Below the pieces are notes generated by a model, which had not been told where the DNA came from, ran no database searches, and saw nothing but the letters and a program-made list of their open reading frames with translations. From assembly GCA_023386835.1 (NCBI GenBank), contig JAEWIY010000184.1, positions 1 through 12,252 of the forward strand: a stretch of DNA of 12,252 nucleotides, read 5' to 3'. The DNA comes from Verrucomicrobiota bacterium. Its GTDB lineage: Bacteria > Verrucomicrobiota > Verrucomicrobiia > Opitutales > Opitutaceae. Position 1 is the stretch's first letter. Every line of letters starts with the position of its first letter. The translations under genes were made by a program, and so were the position numbers. This document shows positions 1 to 7,751 of the stretch, piece by piece.

Positions 1-64
1 GAGCAAGACGACCGGGCAGGTGCTCACCGTCGACGGTGGCCTGCACGAGGCGTTCTTGCGCTAA
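1..64 (+). CDS. Short-chain dehydrogenase/reductase, C-terminal fragment
   Basis: Only the last 20 codons are in the window, read in the frame starting at base 2 and ending with TAA at 62-64. The peptide contains TGQVLTVDGGLHEAFLR. The TGQ-x-x-x-VDGG signature is the conserved C-terminal strand and turn of classical NAD(P)-dependent short-chain dehydrogenases (SDR family, Rossmann fold), where it closes the cofactor and substrate pocket. The catalytic Tyr/Lys and the N-terminal glycine motif lie off the left edge, so substrate cannot be judged. It converges on a LacI regulator and a TonB receptor, which fits a sugar or polyol dehydrogenase of a catabolic locus, but that is inference. Confidence 0.8.
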   Translation, partial: SKTTGQVLTVDGGLHEAFLR

Positions 65-77
65 GGCTCCCATTGCC

Positions 78-109
78 GGTCAGCCGTCCGGTCTCTCCGA
101 CGGCTGACC
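78..109 (+). terminator. Strong hairpin after the dehydrogenase gene
   Basis: Perfect 11-bp inverted repeat GGTCAGCCGTC (78-88) and GACGGCTGACC (99-109) with a 10-base loop, 13 bases after the dehydrogenase stop. No T-run follows, so it may act as a hairpin barrier in either direction. The regulator gene converging from the right ends at 177, so the same stem could also stop its transcript. Confidence 0.7.
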
Positions 110-127
110 TCTGAGCTGTCGTTAACA

Positions 128-150
128 CGCGGCGCGTCACCCGTGCCGCG
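128..150. terminator. Possible second hairpin between the convergent genes
   Basis: Arms CGCGGC (128-133) and GCCGCG (145-150) form a 6-bp stem with an 11-base loop. On the + strand TCTTTT follows shortly after (158-163). It is weaker than the 78-109 hairpin and might be a back-up terminator or chance pairing in GC-rich DNA. Confidence 0.3.
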
Positions 151-176
151 CGGCCGGTCTTTTCGTATCGTGCGAC

Positions 177-1250
177 TCAATACGAGCCGGCTTTCAGCGT
201 CTCAGCGCCGCCGTGGGTCGGTTCGAACTCGGCTCCCTCGGGTGCCGGTCGCAACGACGGCCCGTCGACGAACCGTGCCTCCACGGTGGTCCGCGAGGGC
301 CATTGGGGCGTGCCCGGCTGGTTGCGCAGGATCTGTCCGACCAGCAGCTCGGCTGCCCGCGCGCCCAGGATGCGAGGCTGGAGGTCCAGGCAGGCGCACG
401 GCTTCTGTCGAGCCAGCACGTTGAGGAGGACAAAACCGATGTGCTGTCCGCGCGCCCATGCGTTCGCCCAATCCTGGAGTTCAGGGTGGTGCGCCAGCAC
501 CACGTCGGGGCGATGTTTGCCCAGCCAGCGCTCCACCTCATGCCGCTGCGGCTCGCCCGGCGTGGTGAGAATCGGGACCCGCTCCATCCGAGCGTCCGCC
601 TGTCCCATCGCGTGAAACGCCGCCGTCTGGCGATGCTGGATCCGTTCACTACGCCCGTGCTGCAGCACGAGCCCGGGCCGGCGATAGCCGCGGTCCAGCA
701 GCTGTTGCAGCAGGCTGAGCATGGACCCGTAGTGATCGGGTGAAACCGAGTCGAGCGCCGGCCGCGTGGTGACGTAGTCCGTGTAGATGCCGGCGTACCG
801 GCTCCAATCAAGCGCCGCCAGGTCCGGTTGATACCACGAGGGCAGGACGATGATGCCGTGGATGCCTCGTGCCTGCAGGATCGAATCCAGCCGGCTCAGC
901 CGGAGGCCCCGCGGGCCGACGACAAATTCCTCGATCAGGAAGCCCATCTCAGCCGCCCGCTCACGCGCGCCAGTCACCAGCTCCCGCGGGTGTGGCCCGT
1001 GATCGTGCCCGGGTTCGTCGATCTCCACGGTGGCGATGGTGCCGCGCAAGTTCTGCCCGCGCGTTCGCCGGATCTCCGCCAACACGTGGGCCGTCAACGG
1101 GTTGACCCGGTACCCCGCGGCCTGCGCGGCCGCGTGGACCTTGTCGATGGTGGCCGCGCTCACGCGACCCTTGCGTCGCAACGCGTCGGATACAGTCGAA
1201 GCCGAGAGCCCGAGCTGACGGGCCAGCGATCGTACATTAGCCAGGGGCAT
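177..1250 (-). CDS. LacI/GalR-family transcriptional regulator
   Basis: A 357-residue DNA-binding repressor or activator, the usual length for the family. Residues 6-24 (VRSLARQLGLSASTVSDAL) are the LacI-type helix-turn-helix, followed by the KGRVSAATIDKV helix and the GYRVNP turn that leads into the hinge. The hinge (PLTAHVLAEIRRTRG) lacks the canonical ARxL lever; this is my reading by eye. Residues from about 70 to 335 fit the periplasmic-binding-protein-like effector domain, with GIHGIIVLPSW typical of its core strands. The effector is unknown, presumably a sugar. It lies downstream of the TonB receptor on the same strand with a 150-base gap containing a stem-loop, so it is a likely local regulator. 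The start is the ATG directly before the helix-turn-helix; its leader is pyrimidine-rich with no Shine-Dalgarno sequence. A tail of about 20 residues after the effector domain is of unknown use. Confidence 0.93.
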   Translation of the reverse strand: MPLANVRSLARQLGLSASTVSDALRRKGRVSAATIDKVHAAAQAAGYRVNPLTAHVLAEIRRTRGQNLRGTIATVEIDEPGHDHGPHPRELVTGARERAAEMGFLIEEFVVGPRGLRLSRLDSILQARGIHGIIVLPSWYQPDLAALDWSRYAGIYTDYVTTRPALDSVSPDHYGSMLSLLQQLLDRGYRRPGLVLQHGRSERIQHRQTAAFHAMGQADARMERVPILTTPGEPQRHEVERWLGKHRPDVVLAHHPELQDWANAWARGQHIGFVLLNVLARQKPCACLDLQPRILGARAAELLVGQILRNQPGTPQWPSRTTVEARFVDGPSLRPAPEGAEFEPTHGGAETLKAGSY

Positions 1251-1338
1251 GGCAGGAAAAGGACGGCCGGGAGGTCGCGTTAAGGTGACCCGGGCCCTCC
1301 GCGTCGCAAGGGGGAATCAGCAATCGCGGCGCGTCACG

Positions 1339-1395
1339 TCGCCCTTGCCCCATCCGACACGGAGGAAGTTCCGTCGGCCGGACGGACAAGGGCGA
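1339..1395 (-). terminator. Nested stem-loop directly after the TonB receptor gene
   Basis: An outer perfect 9-bp stem, TCGCCCTTG (1339-1347) with CAAGGGCGA (1387-1395), encloses an inner hairpin: CCGA (1354-1357) plus CGGA (1360-1363) against TCCG (1370-1373) plus TCGG (1374-1377). In the minus direction it begins 5 bases after the receptor stop codon. There is no T-run on either side. It may terminate the receptor transcript or stabilise its 3' end with partial read-through into the regulator gene. Confidence 0.55.
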
Positions 1396-1400
1396 GCGTT

Positions 1401-4349
1401 TCAGAACCGGCCCTTGACGCCAAACAGCCAGATCGCACCCGTCTTCAGGATGCGCTCCCAGTTGTCCTCGTATTCTCGATACGTGTAGACGGATTCCTCG
1501 TTGAGGATGTTGCGCCCGTCGACGAACACGGTGAGCCAGGGGCGGAGTTCGTACTCGAGGTTCAGGTCGACGGAGAGACGGTCCTTCTGGAAGACCTGCA
1601 CGAACGGGCCGGCGGCGGTCCAGCTGTCGGTGACCGGGTCGTAGGTGCGTGCCGGGTTCTGCAGCAGTTTGCCAACCCAGTTGAGGTTCACGCGCGCGAG
1701 GAACCGACCGTGGTCGAACTGCACCCCGCCGTTCGCCATCACCTCGGGCGAACCAAGGTTGAACGCCCAGTCATCGTACCAGACGCGGGTGTAGTTGGCG
1801 AAGACTCCAAGGCCGCGCAGCGCTCCGGGGAGAAACGAAAGCTGTTGCTGGTAATCGATCTCGAAGCCGCTGTAGTCGGTCGGCGAGGCGATGTTGACGG
1901 GTGCGAAGAGCGTGTAGCCGGCGTACTGGCGGTCGCCGGCGTATCCCTCGTCGCCAAGCAACACCTGGTTGTTGAACTGCCGGTCGCGCACTTCGGTGTG
2001 GAAGCCGCTGACGGTGAACTGACCGATTGGTTCGAAGTAATACTCGAGCGAACCGTTGAACGTCTTGGACCGCTCTTCGTTCAGGTTCGGATTGGCGCCG
2101 GTGATCGTGCGATCGGTGTCGTTCACCGCAGTGATGCCGGGAATCAGGTTGCCGATGTCCGCGCGGGTGATCGCGTCGTGATACGAAAGGCGGGCAAGGA
2201 AGTTCGGCGTGAACTCGTAGGTCAGATGCAGGTACTTCAGCCAGGCGTCGTAACTGTGCCCGCCGGTCAGCGGCAGGTTGTTCACCCGGTTGACGCCCTT
2301 GCCCTCGCTTTTGGTGTGTTCGTAGCGCAGGCCGGGGGCGACGGAGAGTGAGCCGAATTTGAAGATGTCCTGGATATAGGCGGCGCTGATCGTCTCTTCG
2401 AAATCCCAGTTGTTCTGAAAGCGGTTCAGGTCATTGGCGGTCGTATTGTCGCGCCAACTACCGGGATTTTTGGTGTAATGATCGTAGAGCTGCCAGGGGC
2501 TGAGGGCCGGCCAGTTGTCGAGATTGCCGCCAAAGTCCCAGTTCGCGCGGTAGTTCGGGTCGACGAACTGCCACGGCTTCGGATCGTCCGCATTGCCGAG
2601 CACCCCGTCCGGGCCGGTCGGGTTGGTGGAGAGAAAGCCGTAGCGCGCGACGTCGCGGACCATCAGGTTGACCATCGCACCGTACTTCAGCGTCTGCGGG
2701 ATGGCGGCCTGTGCCCAGTCGTGGCGGAAATCGAGTCGGGCGGTCCATTGCTGGTCCTTCGAGCGGCGCTCGTGCCAGCCGATCGAGTTGGCGTCGAACG
2801 TGTACTGCGTAAGGTCGCGCCAGTTCGGGCCGGACAACTGCGTGAACGTGAGGTCCGTGGAGCCGGGCGACGGGCGCGTCATGCGCCAGGAGATGTTGTT
2901 GATGCTCGAGGAGAAGTCCGTGAAGTGCCCCTCGGTGAGGTTGTCGTACCAGTTGCGGGCGCGCGAGTAGTGCAGCCCGAGATCGACCGTGAGTGAACCC
3001 TGCGTGTAGGTGCCGCCGCCGGTCAGCACGAGCGTGTCGCCTTCCTTGGTCATGAACTGGTTTGAGTCGGTCGAGATCCGGCCCGACGTGACCGTCTGGT
3101 CGGTTTTGGTGGCACCGGGCGCGTAGGTCGTCGGCCGCAGGCTCAACGTGCGGTTGTAGAACCGCGCGTCGTACGTGTTCCAGTCCACGCGGCCGTAGAG
3201 ATGGATGTTGTCGCGCAGCTTGTAATCCAGGCGCACGTTGTAGTTGCCGCGTTCGGTGGGCTTGGGACCGTCCTGGTACCAGACGCGATTGATCACCGGC
3301 ACCTCGGTGGCGTTGTTGGAGAGGTCGGTGTCGAAGTTGTTGTAGAAGAACCAAACGTGCTTCTGCGCGGCGATTGTGTAATTGTGGCTCAGGCCGGCGA
3401 CCACACCGAGGCGTCCGTCCGCGAAGACGTCCGAATAGTCCAGCTGCACATTGGGCAGCATCTTGTAGTGCTGCTGGTCGTCCCAGCCTTCGGTCCGGTC
3501 GAACGACCAGTAGTATGAGTTGCTGGCGAGACCGGCGCGATAGCTGAAATGGCGCCCCTGGCGGTCGAATGCGCCCTTCGTCCGGAGGTTGACGACGCCG
3601 GCGACGCTCGAGGGCTGATCGGGTGTCGGAGTCTTGCTCAGCTCGACGGTTTCGATGCTGGAGATCGACAGCTGCTCGAACTCGAAGGCGCGGCCGGTGG
3701 CGATGTTGGAGGAGCCGGCGTTGGCGGGTTGCATGCCGTCGATCAGTACGGTGGCGTACTTTGGATTGAGGCCGCGGATACGCACCGAACGCGTGTCGGC
3801 CTCAACGTAGTCCATCGCGACGCCCGGCATGAGCTTGAGGAACTCACCGACGTTGCCCTCGGAGACGTTGCCCAAGGCGTCGGCGGCGATGACCTTGGTC
3901 GGGTTGATCGCGACCCGCTGTTGCATGATCGCGCGGGCGTTGCCTTCACGCACGCCGGAGACACGAAACTCGCCAAGCGTGACGGCCTCGCCGTAGTCAC
4001 GGCTGCCGAGCGAGAGGTCACGCCGGACCGTTTCTCCGGCGGCGACGGTGACCGTCTCGGTCAACGGGTCGAGCCCCGTATACGAAACGACGATACGCAC
4101 GTCGCCCGCGGGCACGCCGGACAGCCGGTAGGCGCCGCCATCGCCGGAGAAGGTCGACAAACCCGTGCCTTCCGCGGAGACGATCGCGTTGCGCAGGTAT
4201 TCGCCCGTGGCGCCGTTGACGACGCGGCCGGTCACAACTCCGGTGGCCTGGGCCAGCAGCAGGGTCGGAAGCGCGGTGAACAGAAGCAGCGCCCAGGAGA
4301 GTCGCGGACGCTGCGGTCGAGGGGAGTGGGCGGAGCGAAGTGTGGGCAT
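1401..4349 (-). CDS. TonB-dependent outer-membrane receptor with CarboxypepD_reg-like domain
   Basis: A 982-residue energised outer-membrane importer. Residues 1-35 form a Sec signal: a basic start, the hydrophobic stretch LLLFTALPTLLLA, and cleavage after A33 or A35. Residues 36-113 are a carboxypeptidase-regulatory-like beta sandwich (GRVVNGATGEYLRNAIVSAE, then GDGGAYRLSGVPAGD). A TonB-box-like EAVTLGEFRVSG follows at 121-132. The plug spans about 145-260, with VRIRGLNPKYATVLIDGMQ as its core strand. The rest is the beta-barrel, ending in FGVKGRF; the terminal Phe is the usual barrel-assembly signal. The ligand is unknown; the LacI regulator and dehydrogenase nearby suggest a carbohydrate, but this is a large paralogous family. 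The start is the ATG just ahead of the signal peptide, without a Shine-Dalgarno sequence. It is divergent from ku. Confidence 0.95.
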   Translation of the reverse strand: MPTLRSAHSPRPQRPRLSWALLLFTALPTLLLAQATGVVTGRVVNGATGEYLRNAIVSAEGTGLSTFSGDGGAYRLSGVPAGDVRIVVSYTGLDPLTETVTVAAGETVRRDLSLGSRDYGEAVTLGEFRVSGVREGNARAIMQQRVAINPTKVIAADALGNVSEGNVGEFLKLMPGVAMDYVEADTRSVRIRGLNPKYATVLIDGMQPANAGSSNIATGRAFEFEQLSISSIETVELSKTPTPDQPSSVAGVVNLRTKGAFDRQGRHFSYRAGLASNSYYWSFDRTEGWDDQQHYKMLPNVQLDYSDVFADGRLGVVAGLSHNYTIAAQKHVWFFYNNFDTDLSNNATEVPVINRVWYQDGPKPTERGNYNVRLDYKLRDNIHLYGRVDWNTYDARFYNRTLSLRPTTYAPGATKTDQTVTSGRISTDSNQFMTKEGDTLVLTGGGTYTQGSLTVDLGLHYSRARNWYDNLTEGHFTDFSSSINNISWRMTRPSPGSTDLTFTQLSGPNWRDLTQYTFDANSIGWHERRSKDQQWTARLDFRHDWAQAAIPQTLKYGAMVNLMVRDVARYGFLSTNPTGPDGVLGNADDPKPWQFVDPNYRANWDFGGNLDNWPALSPWQLYDHYTKNPGSWRDNTTANDLNRFQNNWDFEETISAAYIQDIFKFGSLSVAPGLRYEHTKSEGKGVNRVNNLPLTGGHSYDAWLKYLHLTYEFTPNFLARLSYHDAITRADIGNLIPGITAVNDTDRTITGANPNLNEERSKTFNGSLEYYFEPIGQFTVSGFHTEVRDRQFNNQVLLGDEGYAGDRQYAGYTLFAPVNIASPTDYSGFEIDYQQQLSFLPGALRGLGVFANYTRVWYDDWAFNLGSPEVMANGGVQFDHGRFLARVNLNWVGKLLQNPARTYDPVTDSWTAAGPFVQVFQKDRLSVDLNLEYELRPWLTVFVDGRNILNEESVYTYREYEDNWERILKTGAIWLFGVKGRF

Positions 4350-4447
4350 GGAGAAATACGCCGCCGGTCCGGTGGGTGAGGTAAGGGGAGCGGCCGGGGC
4401 TGGTGGCTGGGAGAATTCATCTTCGAATCCGAGTCCAATGCCCGCGC

Positions 4448-4464
4448 TGCCGAACTGTTCGGCA
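4448..4464. promoter_or_regulatory. Palindrome in the TonB receptor/ku divergent region, possible operator
   Basis: TGCCGAA-CTG-TTCGGCA: perfect 7-bp arms around a 3-base centre. It lies 99 bases before the receptor start and 129 bases before the ku start, inside the only non-coding stretch (4350-4592) between these divergent genes. It is the right size for a dimeric repressor site. I found no convincing -35/-10 pair nearby for either gene. It does not match the usual LacI-family centre (AAnCGnTT), so the neighbouring LacI protein is not an obvious partner. A short transcript hairpin or chance are alternatives. Confidence 0.35.
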
Positions 4465-4592
4465 ATGGGACGGTTCAGGGAGTTGCTGATGGATCGCAGG
4501 TCCGGCGGGAGCGCTCACGATGCGCCTGCAGGCTGTTGGCGGCGGGCGCGTTGTGACGAACCGTTGCGGGCGCGGCCGGTCAGTGCCGAGCC

Positions 4593-5465
4593 ATGCGCGC
4601 GATCTGGAAAGGGGCGGTCAACTTCGGCTTGGTCAGCATCCCGGTTTCGCTGTACCCCGCCACGCGGCGCGAGGAGTTGAAATTCCGGTTGCTGCGCAAG
4701 AGCGACCAGAGTCCGATCAACTACAAGCGCGTCGCCGAGGCCGATGGCAAAACCGTGCCGTGGGAGGAGATCGTGAAGGGTTACGAGTATGAGAAGGGCA
4801 AGTTCGTCGTGCTGACCGACGAGGACTTCAAACGTATCGACATCGAGGCGACACAGACGGTCGACATCATCGATTTCGTGAAGCTCGAGGACGTCGATCC
4901 AATGATGTTCCACAAGCCCTATTACCTCGAACCGGTGAAGGCGGGGTTGCCGGCGTACCGCCTGTTGCGCGACGTGCTGAAGGACACGGGCAAGATCGGG
5001 ATCTCGAAAGTCGTGATCAAAACGCGCCAGCACCTGGCCGCGCTCAAGCCGCACGGGCACCTGCTGGTCCTCGAGTTGATGCACTTTCAGGACGAACTGG
5101 TGGACGCGAAGGAGTTCAAGATCCCGGACCAGGGCAAAGCCGCAAGTGGCAAGCGGGAGCTGCAGATGGCACGGCTGCTCGTCGACGAGTTGAGCGAGGA
5201 GTGGCAGCCGTCTCGCTACACCGATGATTACGAGTCGCAGTTGCTGAAAATGATCAAACAGAAGATCAAGAGCGGCGGCAAAACGGTTCCAGCGCCGAAG
5301 AAGAGCGCCCAGCGTGCGACGAACGTCATCGACCTCGTTTCGATCCTGCAGCAGAGCCTGCAGGAGGCCGGCGGCTCCACCAAAAAGCGGACCACCAAGA
5401 AAACGGCCAAACGCGCGACGACGGCGCGCAAGACGTCCGCGAGGAAACGAAAGAAGGCCGCATGA
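4593..5465 (+). CDS. ku: Non-homologous end-joining protein Ku
   Basis: A 290-residue bacterial Ku, normal length. Ku homodimers form a ring that loads on double-strand DNA ends and recruits LigD. The start MRAIWKGAVNFGLVSIPVSL is the family hallmark (S/I-W-K-G-x-I/V-x-F-G-L-V), so the ATG is secure although there is no Shine-Dalgarno sequence. Further Ku motifs are KGYEYEKGKFVVLTDEDF (62-79), the bridge region YYLEPVKAGLPAYRLL (110-125) and LLVLELMHFQDEL (157-169). After the core, residues 264-290 are an extended tail with 14 Lys/Arg in 27 residues; in other bacteria such tails help DNA binding and threading onto DNA, and this is probably the same here. The stop overlaps the ligD start by four bases (ATGA), so the two are translationally coupled. 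Confidence 0.97.
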   Translation: MRAIWKGAVNFGLVSIPVSLYPATRREELKFRLLRKSDQSPINYKRVAEADGKTVPWEEIVKGYEYEKGKFVVLTDEDFKRIDIEATQTVDIIDFVKLEDVDPMMFHKPYYLEPVKAGLPAYRLLRDVLKDTGKIGISKVVIKTRQHLAALKPHGHLLVLELMHFQDELVDAKEFKIPDQGKAASGKRELQMARLLVDELSEEWQPSRYTDDYESQLLKMIKQKIKSGGKTVPAPKKSAQRATNVIDLVSILQQSLQEAGGSTKKRTTKKTAKRATTARKTSARKRKKAA

Positions 5466-7162
5466 GCCGGGCGGCCGCACAAGGCGTGGCGCGCCGCCTG
5501 AACACGTATCGAAAAAAGCGCGACTTGTCACAAAGCGGGGAACCGGATGCCGGACGTTCGCCCTCGCGGGCGGCGGAGCCGCTCCAATTCGTGATCCAGA
5601 AACACGACGCGACACGACTCCACTACGATCTGCGACTGGAAATGGAGGGCGTGCTGCGTTCATGGGCGGTCCCGAAAGGACTGCCGGAGCAACCGGGCGC
5701 GCGGGTGCTCGCGGTGGAGGTGGAGGACCACCCGCTCGAGTACGGCGACTTCGAAGGCACCATCCCGGCGGGCAACTACGGTGCCGGCACGGTCATGCTG
5801 TGGGATCGCGGTCACTACCTGGCGGATGGAGATCCCGTCGCTGAGTACCGCGCGGGCCACATCGACTTCGCCCTCGTCGGTGAGAAATGCACCGGCAGCT
5901 GGTCGTTGATCCGGATGAAACGAAAGCCGGGCGAGGAGAAGGACAACTGGCTGCTGATCAAACGAAAGGAGGAGCAGGCTCGAACGGTGATCAAGAAAGC
6001 CGGTCGCGATCGCTCGGTGAAGAGCCAGCGGACGATGGAACAGCTCGCGCGTGAGGGCGCGGGCGTTGACGCAGAGACAAAGGAGACGGCGAAGCGGAAG
6101 ACCAGGACGACTTCTCGAGCGAAAACCGCACCGACGAAAACGAAGAAGGCTCGGACCAAGACCAACCGCAGCCGCGCCGCAACGAGTCCTCCACGCTTCA
6201 TCGAGCCGATGAAGGCCCAGGCGGTGACGGAAATCCCGCCGGGCGAGTGGCAGCTCGAGGTGAAGTTCGACGGCTTCCGGGCGCTGGCGCTGATCGACCG
6301 CCAGGATGTGCAGCTCTGGTCGCGCAACAAGAAGCCGTGGCCCGATCGTTTCCCCGAGATCCGCGAGGCACTGCAGAAGCTGAGTTGTGACGACGCCATC
6401 CTCGATGGCGAAATCGTGGCGCTCGACGCGCAGGGCCGGCCGTCCTTCCAGCAATTGCAGAACGAGGGTGGCGGTGGACGTCGGCCGGTGCTGCGCTACT
6501 ATCTCTTCGATCTGCTCCGGCTCGATGGCGAGTCCTGGCTGGACCGGCCCATCGAACAGCGGCAGGAAGCGCTGGCCGATCTCATGCATGGCGCTTCGGA
6601 AGAGCTGATTTTGTCACCGGTTTTCCATGACAAGCCGGAGCGGCTGCTCGAAGAGGTGCGCAAGAAGGGCTTGGAGGGGATCATCGCGAAGGCCGCCGGT
6701 TCACTTTATGAGCCCGGACGGCGCAGTGGGACCTGGTTGAAATGCCGGCTGGCACGGGACCAGGAGTTCGTCATCGGCGGGTTTACGCCCCCGCAAGGCA
6801 CACGATCACACTTTGGCGCGATTCTTGTCGGCTACCATCAAGACGGGAAACTCCGCTACGCGGGCAAAGTCGGAACCGGCTTCGATCGCAAGAAGCTGGC
6901 CGAGCTGCATCGCCGCTTCCAGGCGGTGCGACAGAAAGACTGCCCGTTTTCCGATCTGCCGTCTTCCCGTCGCTCGCGATTCGGCATCGGCATGACAGCG
7001 GCGGCGATGCGCCAAGTGACCTGGCTCAAACCGAAGCTGGTTGCGCAGATCAAGTTCGCTGAATGGACCAGCGATGGCCTGCTCCGGCAGCCCGTTTTCC
7101 TCGGGCTGCGGGAGGACAAGAATGCCCGCGAAGTCGTTCGTGAGGCACTGGCCGATCAGTGA
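5462..7162 (+). CDS. ligD: ATP-dependent DNA ligase LigD, phosphoesterase plus ligase, no polymerase domain
   Basis: A 566-residue end-joining ligase. Residues about 40-172 are the 3'-phosphoesterase domain, which trims 3' ends: H48, H54, D56, R58, H90 and Y94 match the metal and phosphate ligands of Pseudomonas LigD with exact spacing. Residues about 178-243 are a Lys/Arg/Thr-rich linker. Residues 244-566 are the ligase: motif I EVKFDG with adenylated K268, DGEIVALD (315-322), YYLFDLLRLDG (346-356), EGIIAK (405-410), TWLKCR (424-429), then an OB fold ending FAEWTSDGLLRQPVF. All catalytic residues expected for these two domains are visible. The primase-like polymerase domain of three-domain LigDs is absent, so gap filling must come from a protein encoded elsewhere. 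It is translationally coupled to ku. Confidence 0.96.
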   Translation: MSRAAAQGVARRLNTYRKKRDLSQSGEPDAGRSPSRAAEPLQFVIQKHDATRLHYDLRLEMEGVLRSWAVPKGLPEQPGARVLAVEVEDHPLEYGDFEGTIPAGNYGAGTVMLWDRGHYLADGDPVAEYRAGHIDFALVGEKCTGSWSLIRMKRKPGEEKDNWLLIKRKEEQARTVIKKAGRDRSVKSQRTMEQLAREGAGVDAETKETAKRKTRTTSRAKTAPTKTKKARTKTNRSRAATSPPRFIEPMKAQAVTEIPPGEWQLEVKFDGFRALALIDRQDVQLWSRNKKPWPDRFPEIREALQKLSCDDAILDGEIVALDAQGRPSFQQLQNEGGGGRRPVLRYYLFDLLRLDGESWLDRPIEQRQEALADLMHGASEELILSPVFHDKPERLLEEVRKKGLEGIIAKAAGSLYEPGRRSGTWLKCRLARDQEFVIGGFTPPQGTRSHFGAILVGYHQDGKLRYAGKVGTGFDRKKLAELHRRFQAVRQKDCPFSDLPSSRRSRFGIGMTAAAMRQVTWLKPKLVAQIKFAEWTSDGLLRQPVFLGLREDKNAREVVREALADQ

Positions 7163-7177
7163 GCGGCGAGAGGTTCA

Positions 7178-7204
7178 CGACCGCGCCGGAATGAGGCGCG
7201 GTCG
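7178..7204. terminator. Bidirectional terminator between ligD and hpf
   Basis: Perfect 10-bp inverted repeat CGACCGCGCC (7178-7187) and GGCGCGGTCG (7195-7204) with a 7-base loop. It sits 16 bases after the ligD stop and 18 bases after the hpf stop, midway between two convergent genes. There is no T-run, so it is a GC-rich hairpin without a classic U-tail. Confidence 0.75.
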
Positions 7205-7221
7205 AGCTAACCGCAAACCCA

Positions 7222-7611
7222 TCAAGCCGGTCCGATCTTCGGCAGCGGCGCTTCCAGCTCTGTTTCCTGTGGATGGTTGCGCTTGTCCTTGCGCCGGCCG
7301 TGGCGTTCGCGCAGCAGCCGGTCGAGCTTGTCGGCGAGCGCGTCGAGGGTGTCGTACGCCGCGGTGCCCTCGGCGGATGCAATCAGGTCCGGGCCGCCGA
7401 TCTCGATCTGGCCCGTGGCCGTGTAGTGGTGCTGCTGCGACTTGCCCATCTTCTGATCCTGATGAAGGCGAACATTGATTCGGATGATGTACGGGTTGTG
7501 GCGCAGCAGGACGGAAAAGCGTTCCCGAATCGTGGTCTGCATCGCGGCCGTCAGGTCGACGTGCACGCCCTGCATGATGAGTTTCTGATCAATGGTTTCG
7601 TCAGGAATCAT
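7222..7611 (-). CDS. hpf: Ribosome hibernation promoting factor, short form (HPF/RaiA family)
   Basis: A 129-residue cytoplasmic protein that binds the 30S decoding channel and parks ribosomes in resting or stressed cells. The beta-alpha-beta-beta-beta-alpha pattern is clear: LIMQGVHVDLTAAMQTTIRE (11-30) is strand 1 and helix 1, IIRINVRLHQD (42-52) and YTATGQIEIGG (63-73) are middle strands, and ASAEGTAAYDTLDALADKLD (78-97) is the conserved last strand and helix. The tail from 101 is basic then acidic, longer than in E. coli HPF, but without the dimerising domain of long-form HPF. The ATG at 7611 was chosen because it precedes the first strand; the frame is open further upstream to 7935, but that part is unlike the family. 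An ATG at 7575 would cut strand 1. A weak GGAG lies just before the start. Confidence 0.9.
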   Translation of the reverse strand: MIPDETIDQKLIMQGVHVDLTAAMQTTIRERFSVLLRHNPYIIRINVRLHQDQKMGKSQQHHYTATGQIEIGGPDLIASAEGTAAYDTLDALADKLDRLLRERHGRRKDKRNHPQETELEAPLPKIGPA

Positions 7612-7751
7612 CGCTCCGCTGACCGCTCGGTTGCGCGGGAGTTGCGACTCGTTGAGACGGTCGTGAACGAATGCCCCGATTTTCCCCGCCAAACATTCCG
7701 TGCATCCCCCGATGGCGCAGCCTGTGCCGACCCTGTTACGGTTTTCTTCCG

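Noticed and set aside
1284..1296. A third copy of the shared element upstream of the lacI gene (GGTGACCCGGGCC)
   Set aside because: It matches only 10 of 13 bases in GC-rich sequence and lacks the AACCCGTT core; not distinguishable from chance.
3549..4379. A 276-codon + strand open frame opposite the receptor's plug and signal peptide
   Set aside because: The receptor's domains on the other strand are unambiguous; this frame is low-information Gly/Arg/Asp sequence.
4448..4464. Reading the GAAC/GTTC palindrome as a LexA box
   Set aside because: The half-sites are one base apart, which does not fit the spacings I know for LexA sites.
4515..5663. A 382-codon minus-strand open frame over ku and the start of ligD
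   Set aside because: It is fully antisense to well-conserved Ku sequence and is Arg/Leu-rich without motifs.
5660..6589. A 309-codon minus-strand open frame within ligD
   Set aside because: It is antisense to catalytic motifs of LigD and has no family resemblance.
7714..7730. A sigma-54-like GG...GC pair upstream of hpf on the minus strand
   Set aside because: GG and GC are separated by 8 bases instead of the required 10.
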